From positions 62,001 through 126,000 of the forward strand of contig NZ_MUBK01000007.1 of assembly GCF_002127545.1 (NCBI RefSeq): DNA of 64,000 bases. The letters are read 5' to 3'. Under the pieces are notes generated by a model. That model ran no database searches and had not been told where the DNA came from. It saw only the letters and a program-made list of their open reading frames with translations. The stretch is from Xenorhabdus beddingii (GTDB lineage: Bacteria; Pseudomonadota; Gammaproteobacteria; Enterobacterales; Enterobacteriaceae). Position 1 is the stretch's first letter. The number at the start of each line of letters is the position of its first letter. The translations under genes were made by a program, and so were the position numbers. This document shows, one piece after another, positions 61,259 to 64,000 of this stretch.

Positions 61259-61303
61259 CCGTAATTCCTGCCTCAAAAATAAACGAAAAAGCGGGAACTA
61301 CGG
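61259..61303 (-). terminator. ftnA terminator
   Basis: CCGTAATTCCTGC (61259-61271) and GCGGGAACTACGG (61291-61303) form a long stem with a G-U pair and one mismatch. On the minus strand it is followed by TTCTTTTCG. It lies 37 bp after ftnA. Confidence 0.65.
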
Positions 61304-61340
61304 TGAAAAAGCGGTTCAGATAAATGTGTTTAACGCACCC

Positions 61341-61847
61341 TTAGGCATGGGTTTGAGCCATAGACAGACCTTTTAGGTCTTTATCCAGCAAGAACAGCGA
61401 CTTGCCACTTTCACCCACCAGACTCAGTTTATCCAGAATAGATTTGAACAATTTTTCTTCTTCATGCTGTTCAGCAACATACCACTGCAAGAAGTTAAAA
61501 GTAGAATAGTCCTGTGTCACCATTGCGACATGAGCAAGTTTATTGATCTCTTCCGTAATCAATTTTTCATGCTCATAAGTCTGATTAAAGACATCAGCGA
61601 TAGAACTGAATTCAACCGGAGGAGCTTGAATGGCGCCCAGTACAGGCATTGAGCCGGTGTCACCCAAATAATCAAACAAACGCTGCATATGCTGCATTTC
61701 TTCTTGTGAATGAGTTCTCAAAAATGCTGCCGCACCTTCATATCCTTTGTCACTGCACCATGCACTCATTTGCAAGTATAAATTCGCAGAGTAGAATTCC
61801 AGGTTTAATTGCTCATTTAATTTTTTGATCATCTCTTGTTTTAACAT
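61341..61847 (-). CDS. ftnA: Bacterial non-heme ferritin FtnA
   Basis: 168 residues (E. coli 165). It self-assembles into a 24-subunit shell storing Fe(III). The ferroxidase ligands Glu17, Glu50 and His53 fall at the same positions as in E. coli FtnA, and Tyr24 is conserved. It stores iron imported by the hmu and yfe systems of this window. It is divergent from holE across an AT-rich region with a Fur-like site, which fits indirect activation by Fur known for ftnA. Confidence 0.96.
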   Translation of the reverse strand: MLKQEMIKKLNEQLNLEFYSANLYLQMSAWCSDKGYEGAAAFLRTHSQEEMQHMQRLFDYLGDTGSMPVLGAIQAPPVEFSSIADVFNQTYEHEKLITEEINKLAHVAMVTQDYSTFNFLQWYVAEQHEEEKLFKSILDKLSLVGESGKSLFLLDKDLKGLSMAQTHA

Positions 61848-62208
61848 CAGCTAAATCTCCTAATAATTCGTTAAACTCGGCGTATTATGCCAATTAAAAA
61901 CGCATAAAACAAAAATAAAATAAAAATATATAACATATTGATAAATAATAAATTAATTTAATTAACAAACAAGAATAAATCTCATTAAATATAAAGAAAC
62001 AAGAATCAATTTTATTTAAATAAGTTTTCATAATAGTGACACACTGAAACTCCGAAGATTCCTTATAAAAAATAAATAATTTAATAAAAATGAGAATTGA
62101 TATTATTTATATTTAGCCGATGTTTTTTTAAACCCTTTAAACCACTTGATAAACAAAAAAGAGTCGATTAGTTTTCTTCCCAAGAAATACATTTCCAGAG
62201 AGGCCATA
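61848..62208. promoter_or_regulatory. AT-rich ftnA-holE intergenic region with Fur-like site
   Basis: A 361-bp, very AT-rich spacer (for example ATTAATTTAATTAAC near 61951), typical of H-NS binding. ATGAGAATTGATATTATT (62090-62107) is a moderate Fur-box match (TGAGAAT-T-GATATTA). In E. coli Fur activates ftnA by displacing H-NS from a distant upstream site; the same layout is possible here (inference). No gene is seen. Confidence 0.45.
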
Positions 62209-62439
62209 ATGGAGCATAATTTAGCCAAGTTATCTAAAGATGAGATGGATAGGATCAATGTTGATTTAGCCGCATCCGGTGTTGCTTTTAAAGAACGCTA
62301 TAACATGCCTGTCATTGCTGATACGGTTGAGCAATCACAACCATCGCATCTGCGAGAATACTTTCAACAACGCTTGCATCACTACCGCCAGCAATCGCGC
62401 TTTCTGTCACGTCTGCCTTACGAGCCCAGGAGTCGTTGA
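62209..62439 (+). CDS. holE: DNA polymerase III theta subunit
   Basis: 76 residues, the HolE length. [20 protein letters not shown] and [15 protein letters not shown] are almost the E. coli sequence. Theta binds the epsilon proofreading subunit in the polymerase III core and stabilises it. I chose ATG 62209, which follows AGAGAGG, over a 21-residue upstream extension. The C-terminal LSRLPYEP motif is conserved. Confidence 0.95.
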   Translation: MEHNLAKLSKDEMDRINVDLAASGVAFKERYNMPVIADTVEQSQPSHLREYFQQRLHHYRQQSRFLSRLPYEPRSR

Positions 62440-62488
62440 GGAGAGCAGCAAAAAAAGATAACCACCACTGGATGGGTGGTTATCCCGA

Positions 62489-63526
<1,038 letters not shown>

Positions 63527-63898
63527 TTACTTTACTGCACTATAACTGATTGTCTCCTTTTGGCAATCAATGGTGACATTGTAACTTTTATCCTTTTTTG
63601 AGCCTCGGACAATCAGTGGAACCTGCAATGCGTTTTCATCACCCGTCATATCGTTGACATTTACCCATGCAATCAGTTTTGAAGTTCCCAGTTGTTTCCT
63701 GTCCTCATCCCAGTGATTAATGCGGTTTTGTAAAAAATCTTGCTTAACCTGTGCCGCAACTTGATCTTTGGTAAGATTTTTACAAGAAATAAACTTTGCT
63801 ACGCGCTCATTGTCAGCGGCTGTCGCAGTCAATGAAACAGCAAGCAGCCCCCCTGCACTCAATAGTCCAATACGCTGAATAAACTGATTTGCTTTCAT
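63527..63898 (-). CDS. yebF: YebF family secreted/periplasmic protein
   Basis: 123 residues. A signal peptide (to TATAA) precedes a small domain with two cysteines (SCKNLT and TIDCQKE) that should form the disulfide of the YebF/Cmi fold. VKQDFLQNRINHWDEDRK and VPLIVRG match E. coli YebF (118), a protein known to reach the culture medium and structurally related to colicin M immunity. ATG 63898 follows AGGAG by five bases; an upstream extension of six residues is unlikely. The function is unknown. Confidence 0.9.
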   Translation of the reverse strand: MKANQFIQRIGLLSAGGLLAVSLTATAADNERVAKFISCKNLTKDQVAAQVKQDFLQNRINHWDEDRKQLGTSKLIAWVNVNDMTGDENALQVPLIVRGSKKDKSYNVTIDCQKETISYSAVK

Positions 63899-64000
63899 TA
63901 TTACTCCTATTACCATCCAAATTATATGGATTAAACGTGGCGATAAATTAACATGGAGTAGAAAGTAATTATGTGAGTTTTGTTAAAAATGCGTTGCGAC

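Overview
The window is a chromosomal core region of a gamma-proteobacterium of the order Enterobacterales. The low-to-moderate GC content, the protein sequences and short palindromic intergenic repeats (for example 50347-50381) point to the Morganellaceae, most likely Xenorhabdus or close to Photorhabdus. The genus is an inference. Gene order follows the E. coli punR-punC-cfa-ribE-mdtK-valVW-pykF-lpp-ldtE ... aroH ... ihfA-pheTS-rplT-rpmI-infC-thrS ... yniABC-ydjM-tcyP ... htpX-prc-proQ-msrC ... yebYZ-yobA ... holE backbone, with local losses and insertions.

Layout. 1-5.5 kb: purine exporter PunC and its LysR regulator (cut by the window edge), cyclopropane fatty acid synthase, riboflavin synthase, MATE pump MdtK. 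5.6-6.1 kb: two identical tRNA-Val(GAC) genes and an unexplained ORF fragment. 6.1-17.2 kb: pykF, lpp, ldtE, menI, ydiJ, ydiK, the small RNA RprA (recognised from its conserved 3' half and an RcsB-like box) and ppsA. The suf operon that lies between ldtE and menI in E. coli is absent. 17.4-19.6 kb: ppsR and aroH, with a 16-bp tandem repeat between them.

19.7-26.4 kb: a Fur-controlled heme uptake locus. It holds a frame-broken hemP-like gene, then hmuR-hmuS-hmuT-hmuU-hmuV, then a frameshifted MarA/SoxS-type regulator. 26.5-36.5 kb: nlpC, the complete arnBCADTEF lipid A aminoarabinose operon, then btuD and btuC. btuE is missing, and arn lies between btuD and nlpC. 36.5-43.9 kb: the translation cluster ihfA, pheT, pheS, rplT, rpmI, infC, thrS. 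It carries a pheM leader peptide with attenuator, an ATT start for infC and a thrS operator hairpin.

44-52.1 kb: lytic transglycosylase EmtA, the Fur-boxed yfeABCD metal importer, yniA, yniB, hxpB and LexA-boxed ydjM. 52.5-64 kb: tcyP, htpX, prc (with an unusual N-terminal hexapeptide repeat), proQ, msrC, the small RNA SdsR, yebY-copD-copC, ftnA, holE, pip and yebF.

Functionally the window combines glycolysis/gluconeogenesis switching (pykF, ppsA, ppsR), envelope maintenance (lpp, ldtE, emtA, nlpC, prc, arn, RprA, SdsR) and metal homeostasis (hmu, yfe, btu, ftnA, cop). I see no prophage, CRISPR array, insertion sequence, toxin locus or secondary-metabolite cluster, and no convincing new multi-gene system. 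The most interesting material is regulatory RNA, broken genes and small repeats.
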